A stretch of 64,000 nt of DNA, from assembly GCA_020832445.1 (NCBI GenBank), contig JAFIEO010000066.1, positions 25,396-89,395 on the forward strand, read 5' to 3'. The notes beneath the pieces were generated by a model. That model did no database searches. It worked only from the letters and a program-made list of their open reading frames with translations, and was not told where the DNA came from. Positions 34,193 through 42,631 of the stretch are shown piece after piece. This DNA is from Paracoccaceae bacterium. Its GTDB lineage: Bacteria > Pseudomonadota > Alphaproteobacteria > Rhodobacterales > Rhodobacteraceae. Within the stretch, counting starts at the first letter, position 1, and each line of letters starts with the position of its first letter. The translations under genes were made by a program, and so were the position numbers.

Positions 34193-34963
34193 ATGCGCCC
34201 GAACATTGAAAGCCCCTCTCGACGACATCTTGGCCTGAAGATACCGACAGAATTCATCTCGTCATTGCCGACTGGTGTGGCCAAGCAATCTGTTGAAATT
34301 CTGGGGCAGCGGATCACCAATGACGTGTATTCCCCCGATGACGTGATGCCCAACGAAGACGAACTGGCAAATTCCCTTGGGGTCAGCCGTGCCACAGTGC
34401 GCGACGCGGTAAAGGTGCTGTCCGGCAAGGGGTTGGTGCGCACAGCGCGGCGCTATGGAACAAGGGTTCGCCCGGTCGAGGAATGGAACTTTCTGGATGG
34501 TGATGTCGTTTCATGGCATGATCCATCGCATCCGCGGATCAAACAGATATTCGCAGAAACAACCGAATTGCGCAGTGTCATCGAACCCGCCGCCGCTGCG
34601 CTTGCTGCCAAACGCGGAACCGAAGAACAGGTGCAGACGCTGTTGAGCGCAGCGCATGCCATTCACCCCGCACATGTGGATGTGGAAACCCTGTTCGCGG
34701 CCGATTGCCAGTTTCACGTCACCCTTCTTGATATGACCAGAAACAACGTCATGCGCCAGTTGCGCCAGATCATCCTGACCATGCTGCGGGTGTCGTATGA
34801 ATTCGGGGTCGTCAACCCTGACAACGAAAAGGTCAGTCGAGAGGGGCATATCGCCGTGGCCGATGCCATCGCTGCCCGTGATCATGATGCGGCCCGAAAG
34901 GCGATGTCCGAAATGCTGGAACTGAACCGCGCAATTGCAGAAGATTACTGGCTTCACACATAG
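34193..34963 (+). CDS. FadR-subfamily GntR regulator, third TRAP system
   Basis: A 256-aa protein. The winged helix lies at about residues 30-90 (MPNEDELANSLGVSRATVRD then AVKVLSGKGLVRTARRYGTRV). An FCD-type all-helical ligand domain follows (ELRSVIEPAAAALAAKRG...FHVTLLDMTRNN...EGHIAVADAIAARDHDAARKAM), with the metal-site Asp/His residues in place. The start is ATG 34193 with TTGGAGAT upstream. It probably represses the divergent TRAP/dehydratase operon until a sugar acid binds. Confidence 0.92.
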   Translation: MRPNIESPSRRHLGLKIPTEFISSLPTGVAKQSVEILGQRITNDVYSPDDVMPNEDELANSLGVSRATVRDAVKVLSGKGLVRTARRYGTRVRPVEEWNFLDGDVVSWHDPSHPRIKQIFAETTELRSVIEPAAAALAAKRGTEEQVQTLLSAAHAIHPAHVDVETLFAADCQFHVTLLDMTRNNVMRQLRQIILTMLRVSYEFGVVNPDNEKVSREGHIAVADAIAARDHDAARKAMSEMLELNRAIAEDYWLHT

Positions 34964-35117
34964 TCACTGTTGATGATCCGACATATCAACACTTTCGGGC
35001 GTGGTGTCCGCCTGCTGCATCGCGTGCCAGCGGGCGATCCGCCCTTTGCCCTGTCGGGTGCCACTATCCGGCGGTTTGAACCGCCAGATGCGGGCAACGG
35101 GTTGTGCCTGGCCTGCG

Positions 35118-36185
35118 TCAGATCTTGAAAACGTGTCGTGCATTGTCCTCAAAGAACATCTTCAGCCCCTCTTCGCCGATATTCATGGCATCCAGTGCGC
35201 CAACTTCGTCGGGAACAAATTGCCAAGGGTAATCCATGGCATACAGCATCCGGTCCATGCCGATGACCTTTTGCACATATTCAATGGGCGGCGCCCACCC
35301 GACACCGCTGGATGTGTAATAGAAATTATCAATCAGGTAATCCCATGCACGCCGTTTCAGGGGTTTGACATCAGGGTAGCGGCCCGTCGCCGAAATATGC
35401 CCGTGCATATAGTCGATGCGGTACAGCCAATACGGCAGGGCTTCACCGCAATGGCCAAGAATGATTTGCAGTTTCGGGAACCTGTCGAACAATCCGGATA
35501 CGACCAGACGCAAGGCATGCAGGCCGGTTTCACAGGCAAAGCCGTAAACCGCCGCATCCAGCCCACGGTTCAGGAACGGTTCGATCATTTGCGGGCTTGG
35601 CGTGTTGGGGTGCAGGTAAATGGGCACGTCCAACGCCTCGGCCGCTTCAAACAGGCCCCAGTAGCGTTCGTCATCCAGATAGGTGCCAAGGGTGTGCGAA
35701 TTCAGGATACCGCCGCGCAGGCCCAGCTTGGTGACACCGCGTTCAAGTTCGCGTTCGGCCTCGCCAATATCAAGGGGGCTGAACGCGGCCAACCCGACAA
35801 AGCGGTCGGGATTGGCGGCAATCCCTTCGGCCAGCTGGTCATTGGCACTGCGCGCCAGCGCGCTTGCGGTCCTGGGGTCAAACACCTGCACACCGGGCGA
35901 CGACAGGGCAACCACCTGCATGTCGATGCCCGATGCATCCATATCCGCAATCCGATCCGCCCCAAGGGTCTGGATGCGGCGGGAATGGGCGCGTGCCTTT
36001 TCGGTGGTGCTGGACCCGAAAAACCCCCAAAGGCTGCGAAAACCGGGGTCGGTGATGGTGCCGTCTTCCAGCCCTTTCAGATACAGGTTCATGATTTCAG
36101 GGGGCAGCCACGCTTCTTCTGCGGCGATGCGTTTATAGGGCGGGGCAGTTTTGCGCGGTGGCATGGGGGGGTAGCGGTCAGTCAT
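35118..36185 (-). CDS. Amidohydrolase-family decarboxylase/hydrolase (ACMSD/2,3-DHBD-like)
   Basis: A 355-aa TIM-barrel metalloenzyme of amidohydrolase family 2. The N-terminal EExA-like segment is RIAAEEAWLPPE, followed by metal and active-site His in IYLHPN (about 190) and ILGHCGE (about 245), and the Asp in YAMDYPW (about 310). These match gamma-resorcylate and 2,3-dihydroxybenzoate decarboxylases. Its ATG 36185 overlaps the TAXI permease stop by 8 nt. The imported substrate may therefore be an aromatic hydroxy acid, decarboxylated after uptake. Confidence 0.85.
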   Translation of the reverse strand: MTDRYPPMPPRKTAPPYKRIAAEEAWLPPEIMNLYLKGLEDGTITDPGFRSLWGFFGSSTTEKARAHSRRIQTLGADRIADMDASGIDMQVVALSSPGVQVFDPRTASALARSANDQLAEGIAANPDRFVGLAAFSPLDIGEAERELERGVTKLGLRGGILNSHTLGTYLDDERYWGLFEAAEALDVPIYLHPNTPSPQMIEPFLNRGLDAAVYGFACETGLHALRLVVSGLFDRFPKLQIILGHCGEALPYWLYRIDYMHGHISATGRYPDVKPLKRRAWDYLIDNFYYTSSGVGWAPPIEYVQKVIGMDRMLYAMDYPWQFVPDEVGALDAMNIGEEGLKMFFEDNARHVFKI

Positions 36186-38073
36186 TCGAAGGCTCCGTTT
36201 GCGCCCGCGCGTCACGCGCGGGAAGTGGGGCGCCGGAAAGGCGCGAAAGTGTCCAGGCCACAGGCACAGCGATCAGCGCCAATGTCAGGACAATGAAGGA
36301 ATCGGGCGGGAAAACTGTTGTCAGGCCACCTATGCCCAATGCAAGAACCGCCACTGCACGGCGCGGCCAGCCACCGCCATAGGCGCTTTTGTTGGCCAGA
36401 ACTTCGGCCAGCAAATGGCCTGCAACCAAGATGGTCAGACAGGACACGGAAATTTCGATCCATGTGCCATCCATCAACAATGCGGGATTTACCGCAAAGA
36501 CAAAGGGCAGCAGATAGGCCATCAATGCCAGCTTGATGCCCGTGACCCCTGTGGACCACATATCAGCGCCCGCGACACTGGCCGCCGCATAGGACGCAAT
36601 CGCCACAGGCGGTGTCAGCATGGACAAAAGCCCGAAATAGAAGATGAACAGATGCGCGGACATTTCCGTCACGCCAAAACGCACCAGCGCCGGTGCCAGC
36701 AGCACCGAGACGATGACGTAAACCCCCGTTGTGGGCATGCCTACGCCCAAAATGATCGACAAAACTGCGGTCATCAGCAGCAGCGCGGGCAAGCCGCCCA
36801 ACTCTGCGATGCGCCCCAGCGCCAATGTCAGCGCAAAACCCAAGCCCGTGACATTGATGGTGCCCACAATAATGCCTGCGACCGCGCAGACCAGCAGCAC
36901 CGGAACCAGCATTGACCCGCTGTTGACCAGCGCCTGCCCCAGCAGTGCAAGGCGCGATGCCCCCCGCGGCGCGGTGACCAGATACAGCGCAACTGCGGCC
37001 CCCGCACTGTAAAGCGCGGCCTTGCCGGGGGAATAGCCCAGCACGAATAAAAACCACACCAACACCCCCAGCGGGGCCAGCAGCGGCCACGCGCCCAACA
37101 GCGCATTGCGCAGTTTAGGCAGGTTTTCGCGCGGCTCGCCCGCGATACCATTCGCGGCGGCATAGCGGTCCACCTGACGATACAGCAGATAGTAATAGAA
37201 GGCCGCAGGCAGCAGCGCGGCCATAATCACATCGACATAGGCCACTTGCAGAAATTCAGCGATCACAAACGCTGTCGCCCCCATCACGGGCGGCGCGATC
37301 TGCCCCCCATTTGATGCCACAGCTTCGATTGCGGCGGCATGGCGCGCAGGAAATCCCGCCTTTTTCATCATCGGAATTGTAACTGTGCCCGTCGACATGA
37401 CATTGGCCACGGTGGACCCTGACAATGTGCCAAACAGCGATGACGATAAAATAGCCACCTTCGCCGGCCCGCCGCGCCGGTGGCCCATTGTGGCCAGCGC
37501 CAACCCCGTCAGTGCCTGACTGCCGCCAACCGCGTTCAGCACGGCCCCGAAGATGATGAAGCCCAGAATTTGCGTGGCACCCACATTCAGAACAAGGCCC
37601 GGAATGCCGTTCGTGTCATTATACAGATACAACAGGTAGCGCGCTGGTCGCAGATAGGCCCCCTCGAACAGGCCCGGCGCCATCCAGCCCCACAGCCCAT
37701 AGGCTGTAAACCCAAGCGCAAGCGCGGCCAGAACCCCGCCGCAATGGCGGCGTGTGGCCTCTACGGTGGTGACAACCGCGATCAATGCAGGCACCCATTT
37801 TTCCGGCCCGCGACTGGTGGCAGTCAGCAGCCAGGCTTCATAGTTCCATGCAAGCCAGACCCAACTGGCACAGGCCAGCAATCCCAACGCCAGATCAGGC
37901 CAGCGCAGCAATCCGGGCAAGGGGCGCAGAATGATAGCCACACAGACCGTCACACCAAGAATGACCGCAAGGTACTGTTCCGTCAGCACCACGAAACCCA
38001 GACGGCGCGGCACATCAAGCAACCACAGCAGGCCAAGCACCGGAATTGCGGCGGTAACATAGACAGGCTTCAT
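36178..38073 (-). CDS. TRAP transporter fused permease, TAXI family
   Basis: A 631-aa protein with about 16 or more hydrophobic helices in which DctQ-like and DctM-like parts are fused, as in TAXI-type TRAP systems. Motifs are STVANVMSTGTVTIPMMKKAGF near residue 215, GGQIAPPVMGATAFVIAEFL and GVGMPTTGVYVIVSVLLAPAL. It is separated from its binding-protein gene by about 130 nt that include a hairpin. Confidence 0.93.
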   Translation of the reverse strand: MKPVYVTAAIPVLGLLWLLDVPRRLGFVVLTEQYLAVILGVTVCVAIILRPLPGLLRWPDLALGLLACASWVWLAWNYEAWLLTATSRGPEKWVPALIAVVTTVEATRRHCGGVLAALALGFTAYGLWGWMAPGLFEGAYLRPARYLLYLYNDTNGIPGLVLNVGATQILGFIIFGAVLNAVGGSQALTGLALATMGHRRGGPAKVAILSSSLFGTLSGSTVANVMSTGTVTIPMMKKAGFPARHAAAIEAVASNGGQIAPPVMGATAFVIAEFLQVAYVDVIMAALLPAAFYYYLLYRQVDRYAAANGIAGEPRENLPKLRNALLGAWPLLAPLGVLVWFLFVLGYSPGKAALYSAGAAVALYLVTAPRGASRLALLGQALVNSGSMLVPVLLVCAVAGIIVGTINVTGLGFALTLALGRIAELGGLPALLLMTAVLSIILGVGMPTTGVYVIVSVLLAPALVRFGVTEMSAHLFIFYFGLLSMLTPPVAIASYAAASVAGADMWSTGVTGIKLALMAYLLPFVFAVNPALLMDGTWIEISVSCLTILVAGHLLAEVLANKSAYGGGWPRRAVAVLALGIGGLTTVFPPDSFIVLTLALIAVPVAWTLSRLSGAPLPARDARAQTEPSND

Positions 38074-38168
38074 AAGGGCAAGCTTTCGGGTTCAGGTGCG
38101 GGCATGGTCACGCACGCAGCGCAATGCTGCTTCTGGTCGTGACCGGACGGGCAGGAACGCAAAGGGAC

Positions 38169-38194
38169 GTGGAAACCCTGCGTCGGGTTTCCAC
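38169..38194 (-). terminator. Intercistronic hairpin after the TAXI binding-protein gene
   Basis: GTGGAAACCC (38169-38178) pairs perfectly with GGGTTTCCAC (38185-38194) around a 6-nt loop. It begins 8 nt after the binding-protein stop on the minus strand. No T-run follows, so partial read-through into the permease is expected. Confidence 0.72.
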
Positions 38195-38202
38195 TTGCAG
38201 CC

Positions 38203-39195
38203 TTAGTCTATGGATGCGTCGCGCTGTGCGTTTCCGTCCGACCAGATCCCCTTCTCGCGGTAGAATTCGACCGCCGCAGAATGGAAGGGAATGGTGTTCG
38301 TGGGGCTTGTCATCAGGTCTTGTTGCGCGCCCGCCATAGCAGGATAATCGCTGACCAGTTGCGGAAGCGCGTCATACAGCGCGCCAAGAATTGCCTGCAC
38401 TTCGTCATCAGGCAGGCTGGCGCTGGCGGTCAGGAACACATCATATGCGGCAACGACAACCGGCTCTGTCACCTCTGGCAGGCGCGGCGACGGGTCCACC
38501 TGCAACAGATACACACCGGGATAGATGTCCCCGATAATCTCATCTGTCGCATCAGGCCCTGTGATCGACAAATAGCGAATGCCGCCGGGAATGGTGGCGT
38601 GCGCTTGCTGTGTCAGTGGAATCCCGACTGCGATACCATGTGCATCAAGATTGCCCTCGACCAGCCCGTCGACACCTGCGGGCATGCCTGAAATGGTCAC
38701 GCCTTCAACCTGATCCAGCGCCAGGCCACCGGCTTGCAGCACAGCCTGATTCACCCGCCCCGTCGCGGCCTGCCCTGAAACCGTGGTGACCACCCGTTTG
38801 CCTGTCAGGTAGGACACGTCCTGCATGCCGCTGTCAGCGCGCACCATGAACGCCTGCCGCAGGGGCCACAGCCGCGCCAGAACGCGCAGTTGCGTATAGG
38901 GTTCATTCTCGAATTCGCCACGATACCAGCCGCCGACATCGATAGACGAATTCAGGCCAAGTGTGACTTCATCCTCAGCGATCAGCGGAATATAGACCGA
39001 TGATCCGGTGAAGGGCTGGACAGTTGCCTGACGGCCCAGATTTTCCTGTAGCGCCGCCGCAATCCCGCTGCCGACAGTGTAATATAGCGTGCCTTGGGGG
39101 TTTGTGCCGATAGTGATGCGCTGTGCCTGCGCGGTTGTGCCAATTCCAGTGGCGGCGGCAACAGCCAGCCCCACGGCCAAAATGCGTCCGATCAT
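38203..39195 (-). CDS. TAXI-family TRAP substrate-binding protein
   Basis: A 330-aa exported binding protein. The start is ATG 39195 (MIGRILAVGLAVAAATG), with AGGGAGGACG upstream; the frame continues further up without such a site. The signal peptide ends AQAQ. TAXI features are ITIGTNPQGTLYYTVGSGIAAALQE at the mature N-terminus and a TVSGQAATGRVNQAVLQAGG lobe. It is first in a three-gene operon with the fused permease and the amidohydrolase, and divergent from a LysR gene. Confidence 0.92.
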   Translation of the reverse strand: MIGRILAVGLAVAAATGIGTTAQAQRITIGTNPQGTLYYTVGSGIAAALQENLGRQATVQPFTGSSVYIPLIAEDEVTLGLNSSIDVGGWYRGEFENEPYTQLRVLARLWPLRQAFMVRADSGMQDVSYLTGKRVVTTVSGQAATGRVNQAVLQAGGLALDQVEGVTISGMPAGVDGLVEGNLDAHGIAVGIPLTQQAHATIPGGIRYLSITGPDATDEIIGDIYPGVYLLQVDPSPRLPEVTEPVVVAAYDVFLTASASLPDDEVQAILGALYDALPQLVSDYPAMAGAQQDLMTSPTNTIPFHSAAVEFYREKGIWSDGNAQRDASID

Positions 39196-39283
39196 GTCGT
39201 CCTCCCTGTGCGATGCGCAGTGTGCCCCCCTCCTCCTGAGGGCATCATGCAGAATCAGACTATACGCATTTATCATGCAGTGT

Positions 39284-39298
39284 TATGAAATATTCATA
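39284..39298. promoter_or_regulatory. Candidate LysR binding site
   Basis: ATGAA-ATA-TTCAT at 39285-39297 is an inverted repeat inside an AT-rich patch, 30 nt before the LysR start. The position (divergent promoter) and T-N11-A form suit a LysR regulator. Confidence 0.35.
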
Positions 39299-39327
39299 TT
39301 AATTCATTAGATAAGGTTACGAATGAA

Positions 39328-40251
39328 ATGGCCGTCCACCATCTGACACTTCGCCAGCTTCGCGCTGTGTCCGCCGTCTATGCAAGCCGGCGCATTGCCA
39401 TTGCCGCGGACCGTATGAATGTGACCCAATCCGCCGTCAGCGTGCTGTTAAGTCAGGCAGAATCTGCGCTTGGAACACGGCTTTTCGACCGCACAACCAG
39501 ATCCCTTGCACCAACGCCCGCCGTCGAGCAGATCATCGGTATTGTCGAGCGTATGCTGGGCGATCTTGAAACGCTGGGGTCCGTCATCAGTGATCTGGAC
39601 GGGCTGGAGCGGGGACAGATCCGTGTCGCGGCGACACCCGCAACCGGCATTGCGTTGCTGCCCGAAACAGTGCGCGGGTTTCGGGCGGCCTATCCGGCGG
39701 TCAGGCTTATTCTGGACGATTGTGCGCCCAACCAGTTCTATTCCATTATCCGCGAAGAAAAGGCAGATTTCGGCATTGGCACCCCCCCTGCGGATATGTC
39801 CGAATTCGACCGCATCATCTTGCATGACGACCCGCTGTTTCTGGTGTGTCCGCGCGACCATCCGCTGGCGCAGCGCGATCATGTGACATGGAAATCCCTA
39901 AGCGACGAGCCGCTGATTGTGTCGCGGCGCGAGTATGGTGTGCGTGATCTGGTCGAACGCACCTTGCAAGATGTGGGTGGCAAGTTGCGCGTCGCAAATG
40001 AAATCGGGTTTCTGTATAGTGCATCTTGGCTGGCGTCATGTGGCATGGGGCTGTGCATTTTCCCCGAGCATCTGGCCCGCGCCGTGCGCGACCCCGGCCT
40101 TGTCTGGCGGCCGCTGGTGGACCCCGTGGTCACGCGCCCTGCCGCCGTAATCATGCGCCGTGGGCGGACAGTATCGCCAGCGTCTGAACGGTTCATCGAT
40201 ATGCTGTGTGATAATCTGCGCACATCCGGTGATCCGCAAACCGGCCTGTAG
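39328..40251 (+). CDS. LysR-family regulator of the TAXI operon
   Basis: A 307-aa regulator. The helix-turn-helix (LTLRQLRAVSAVYASRRIAI then AADRMNVTQSAVSVLLSQAE) covers residues 5-45, and the effector domain about 90-300. It is transcribed away from the TAXI binding-protein gene with a 132-bp shared promoter region, so it probably activates that operon on sensing the imported acid. Confidence 0.91.
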   Translation: MAVHHLTLRQLRAVSAVYASRRIAIAADRMNVTQSAVSVLLSQAESALGTRLFDRTTRSLAPTPAVEQIIGIVERMLGDLETLGSVISDLDGLERGQIRVAATPATGIALLPETVRGFRAAYPAVRLILDDCAPNQFYSIIREEKADFGIGTPPADMSEFDRIILHDDPLFLVCPRDHPLAQRDHVTWKSLSDEPLIVSRREYGVRDLVERTLQDVGGKLRVANEIGFLYSASWLASCGMGLCIFPEHLARAVRDPGLVWRPLVDPVVTRPAAVIMRRGRTVSPASERFIDMLCDNLRTSGDPQTGL

Positions 40252-40502
40252 AACATGTTGCAACACTTCGCATTTCGGTTTTATCCGGGAATTCAGCCTG
40301 TGTCACGGACGCGCGCCGGAAAACCCGGCACAAGGCAGATCACCCGCGAATTGATCAGCGCCTGGTTCGCCATGTCGTAATGCGCTGCCGCGTCTTCGCG
40401 AACGTGCATTATTGTATTTGTGCGACGTCAGGACTATCCCATCAAGCAGCGAAATCGTCACCAGACGGATGGTGCGGGGGTCCATGCAACAAGGTTGTCG
40501 CT

Positions 40503-42569
40503 GTGCAGGAACATTGGAAAGACTGGCAGCGAAACTGGCGCCGGATGGAGGCCGTCGCCAAACGCCGCGGCTGGAACGTAACGCCATTGGCGATCGCCCC
40601 GCCCGCCACTAAACCCGAGATCACACAGATCGAAACACGGTATGGCATAAGCATGCCAGAACAACTGCGGCAGGTCTTCACCGAGCTGTCCGCGCGTGTA
40701 TCCTTTGGCTGGTCGGTGCCGTCACATCTGATGCCAATTGCGGATGATGGGTGGCCCATGATGAGCACTATTCATGGCGCGGTCTGGGACATTGCCCATG
40801 TTGCAGATCACGCTATTCCCGGCTTTCAAGGCTGGAAAGAAAGGCTTGCGCATCAAGATATATCCGAGGTGCGGAACACGCCACAAATGTGGAACAACCA
40901 GTTCGCATTCTGCGTGCTGGCGAATGGCGACATGCTGACAATCGACATGTCAGACCCCGACCCCACCCGCCAGCCTGTGCGCTACTTTTCGCATGACCTT
41001 GACATGCTGCATGGCCGCACGCTTGCACCGGATTTCATATCCTACATCACGGTGATGTCGAAGCTGGGACATGCGGGCAGCGACGCCTATTCGATGGTGC
41101 TGTTTGGCGCAGACAAGGGTGATGGCGAATTCACGCTTAGTGCCGATGGCCCCGGTGCCGCGCGTTGGCTGGCATGGGTGAACGCTGATCCCGCCCGCCC
41201 GCAACGCGACAAGCCCCCGCGCGTTATCGTTGAAAGCACGCCCGCAGACCGCGCCCTGCTTGATGCGGCACGGCAGAATTCCACTGACGGGGTCATTGCC
41301 GCGCTGGCCCATGGCGCGCAGCCCGATTGCGTTTATTCGACGGAGTTTCGCCTGAAACACACGCTGCGGGACGAAGAATTCTACACCGCTATCAGCTATG
41401 CAATCTGCAATGACAACAGCCCCCTTGTTGATGCACTGCTGAATGCCGGAGCGACGCTTGACACAAGGGTGCTTGCGATGAATGTCGCGGCATCCAAGGG
41501 CAGTGCCGATATGTTTATGTGGCTGATTGACCGTGGCGCGCGCGTCAATGGCTGGAAGGGGCAACGCCACGCCCCGCTGCATGATCTTGTCAACAAACGG
41601 GGTCGCTACGCAAAACACAGTCTGGAATCCTATCTTCAGCAAGAAGACGAGCTGCGCCAGAAGCCCCGGAAGGCCCGCCCCCCAGCGAATGAAGGTGATG
41701 ACGAAAGCGGGATGGAACGGCAGCGCACCGAGAACGCATTCGCCAAGCGAATGGCCGCCACATTGCGCGCCCATGCCGAGGCGATATTTGCCAGACATGT
41801 CGATCATCCAACCTATCTGCGAATGCTGGATGCGCTGTTATGTGCCGGTGCAGACCCGAATGCCGTGTGGGACAATGGCACCACAGCACTGTGCTGGTGC
41901 GACGCCGCTGCCGCACTGGTGCTGTTGCGCCACGGGGCGCACGCGAACCATCATGACGCAATGGGCTGGACACCTTTGCAGTATGCCCGCGATCCGGACA
42001 TGGTGCGGATACTGGTCGAACATGGGGCAGATGTGAATGATCTGACTGCGCCTGCTGACACAACACGGGTGCCACATACCCCTTTGCAATCCGCGTTTCT
42101 TTCCCGAGATGTCCCGAAAGCGCAAGCGCTGCTTGATCTTGGCGCAGACCCGCGCAAGCCCGATGGTGCGGGTTTTCCGACGCAGGCCTATTGTCTTGAG
42201 TGCAAGACTTTCGCGTTTTTCGGACGGTTTGGCTTCGACCCTCTCGCGCCTCTGCCAGATGGCGGGACGCTATTGCACAATCTGTTGCGCATGAAGGGGG
42301 GCGCACCGCGCGCAAACTGGCCGGACGAGGTTGCGTTTCTGGATCATCTTCTGGCCTTGGGGGTCGATATCAATGCGCGGGATAATCAGGGCCGGACAGT
42401 TCTGCACCTTGCCGCCGGTCTTTGTGAACTGGATGACCCCGCCCATATTGCGCTGCTGCTGACACGCGGCGCAAACCCCGCAATCCGCGACAATGACGGC
42501 AAGCGCGCTGTGGACCGCCTGTCACGCAAGTTTGCCAGGGTGCGGGCGGCCATGCGTTCGGCAAGTTAA
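40503..42569 (+). CDS. Ankyrin-repeat protein with N-terminal SUKH/SMI1-KNR4-like domain
   Basis: About 688 aa. GTG 40503 with AAGG upstream is my preferred start; ATG 40542 and an upstream ATG at 40380 are alternatives. The N-terminal 150 residues resemble a SUKH domain (ITQIETRYGISMPEQLRQVF, then GWPMMSTIHGAVWDIAHV). From about residue 265 there are at least seven ankyrin-like units, for example DALLCAGADPNAVWDNGTTALCW, MGWTPLQYARDPDMVRILVEHGADVN and QGRTVLHLAAGLCELDDPAHIALLL. No signal peptide. SUKH domains occur in toxin immunity and ankyrins in protein binding, so a polymorphic-toxin immunity role is possible; no toxin gene is adjacent. Confidence 0.72.
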   Translation: MQEHWKDWQRNWRRMEAVAKRRGWNVTPLAIAPPATKPEITQIETRYGISMPEQLRQVFTELSARVSFGWSVPSHLMPIADDGWPMMSTIHGAVWDIAHVADHAIPGFQGWKERLAHQDISEVRNTPQMWNNQFAFCVLANGDMLTIDMSDPDPTRQPVRYFSHDLDMLHGRTLAPDFISYITVMSKLGHAGSDAYSMVLFGADKGDGEFTLSADGPGAARWLAWVNADPARPQRDKPPRVIVESTPADRALLDAARQNSTDGVIAALAHGAQPDCVYSTEFRLKHTLRDEEFYTAISYAICNDNSPLVDALLNAGATLDTRVLAMNVAASKGSADMFMWLIDRGARVNGWKGQRHAPLHDLVNKRGRYAKHSLESYLQQEDELRQKPRKARPPANEGDDESGMERQRTENAFAKRMAATLRAHAEAIFARHVDHPTYLRMLDALLCAGADPNAVWDNGTTALCWCDAAAALVLLRHGAHANHHDAMGWTPLQYARDPDMVRILVEHGADVNDLTAPADTTRVPHTPLQSAFLSRDVPKAQALLDLGADPRKPDGAGFPTQAYCLECKTFAFFGRFGFDPLAPLPDGGTLLHNLLRMKGGAPRANWPDEVAFLDHLLALGVDINARDNQGRTVLHLAAGLCELDDPAHIALLLTRGANPAIRDNDGKRAVDRLSRKFARVRAAMRSAS

Positions 42570-42631
42570 CGGGTGCAGAAGCAATGGCCGGATCAGCGGC
42601 ATGATTGCATGCTCGGGTGATCCTTCGCATC

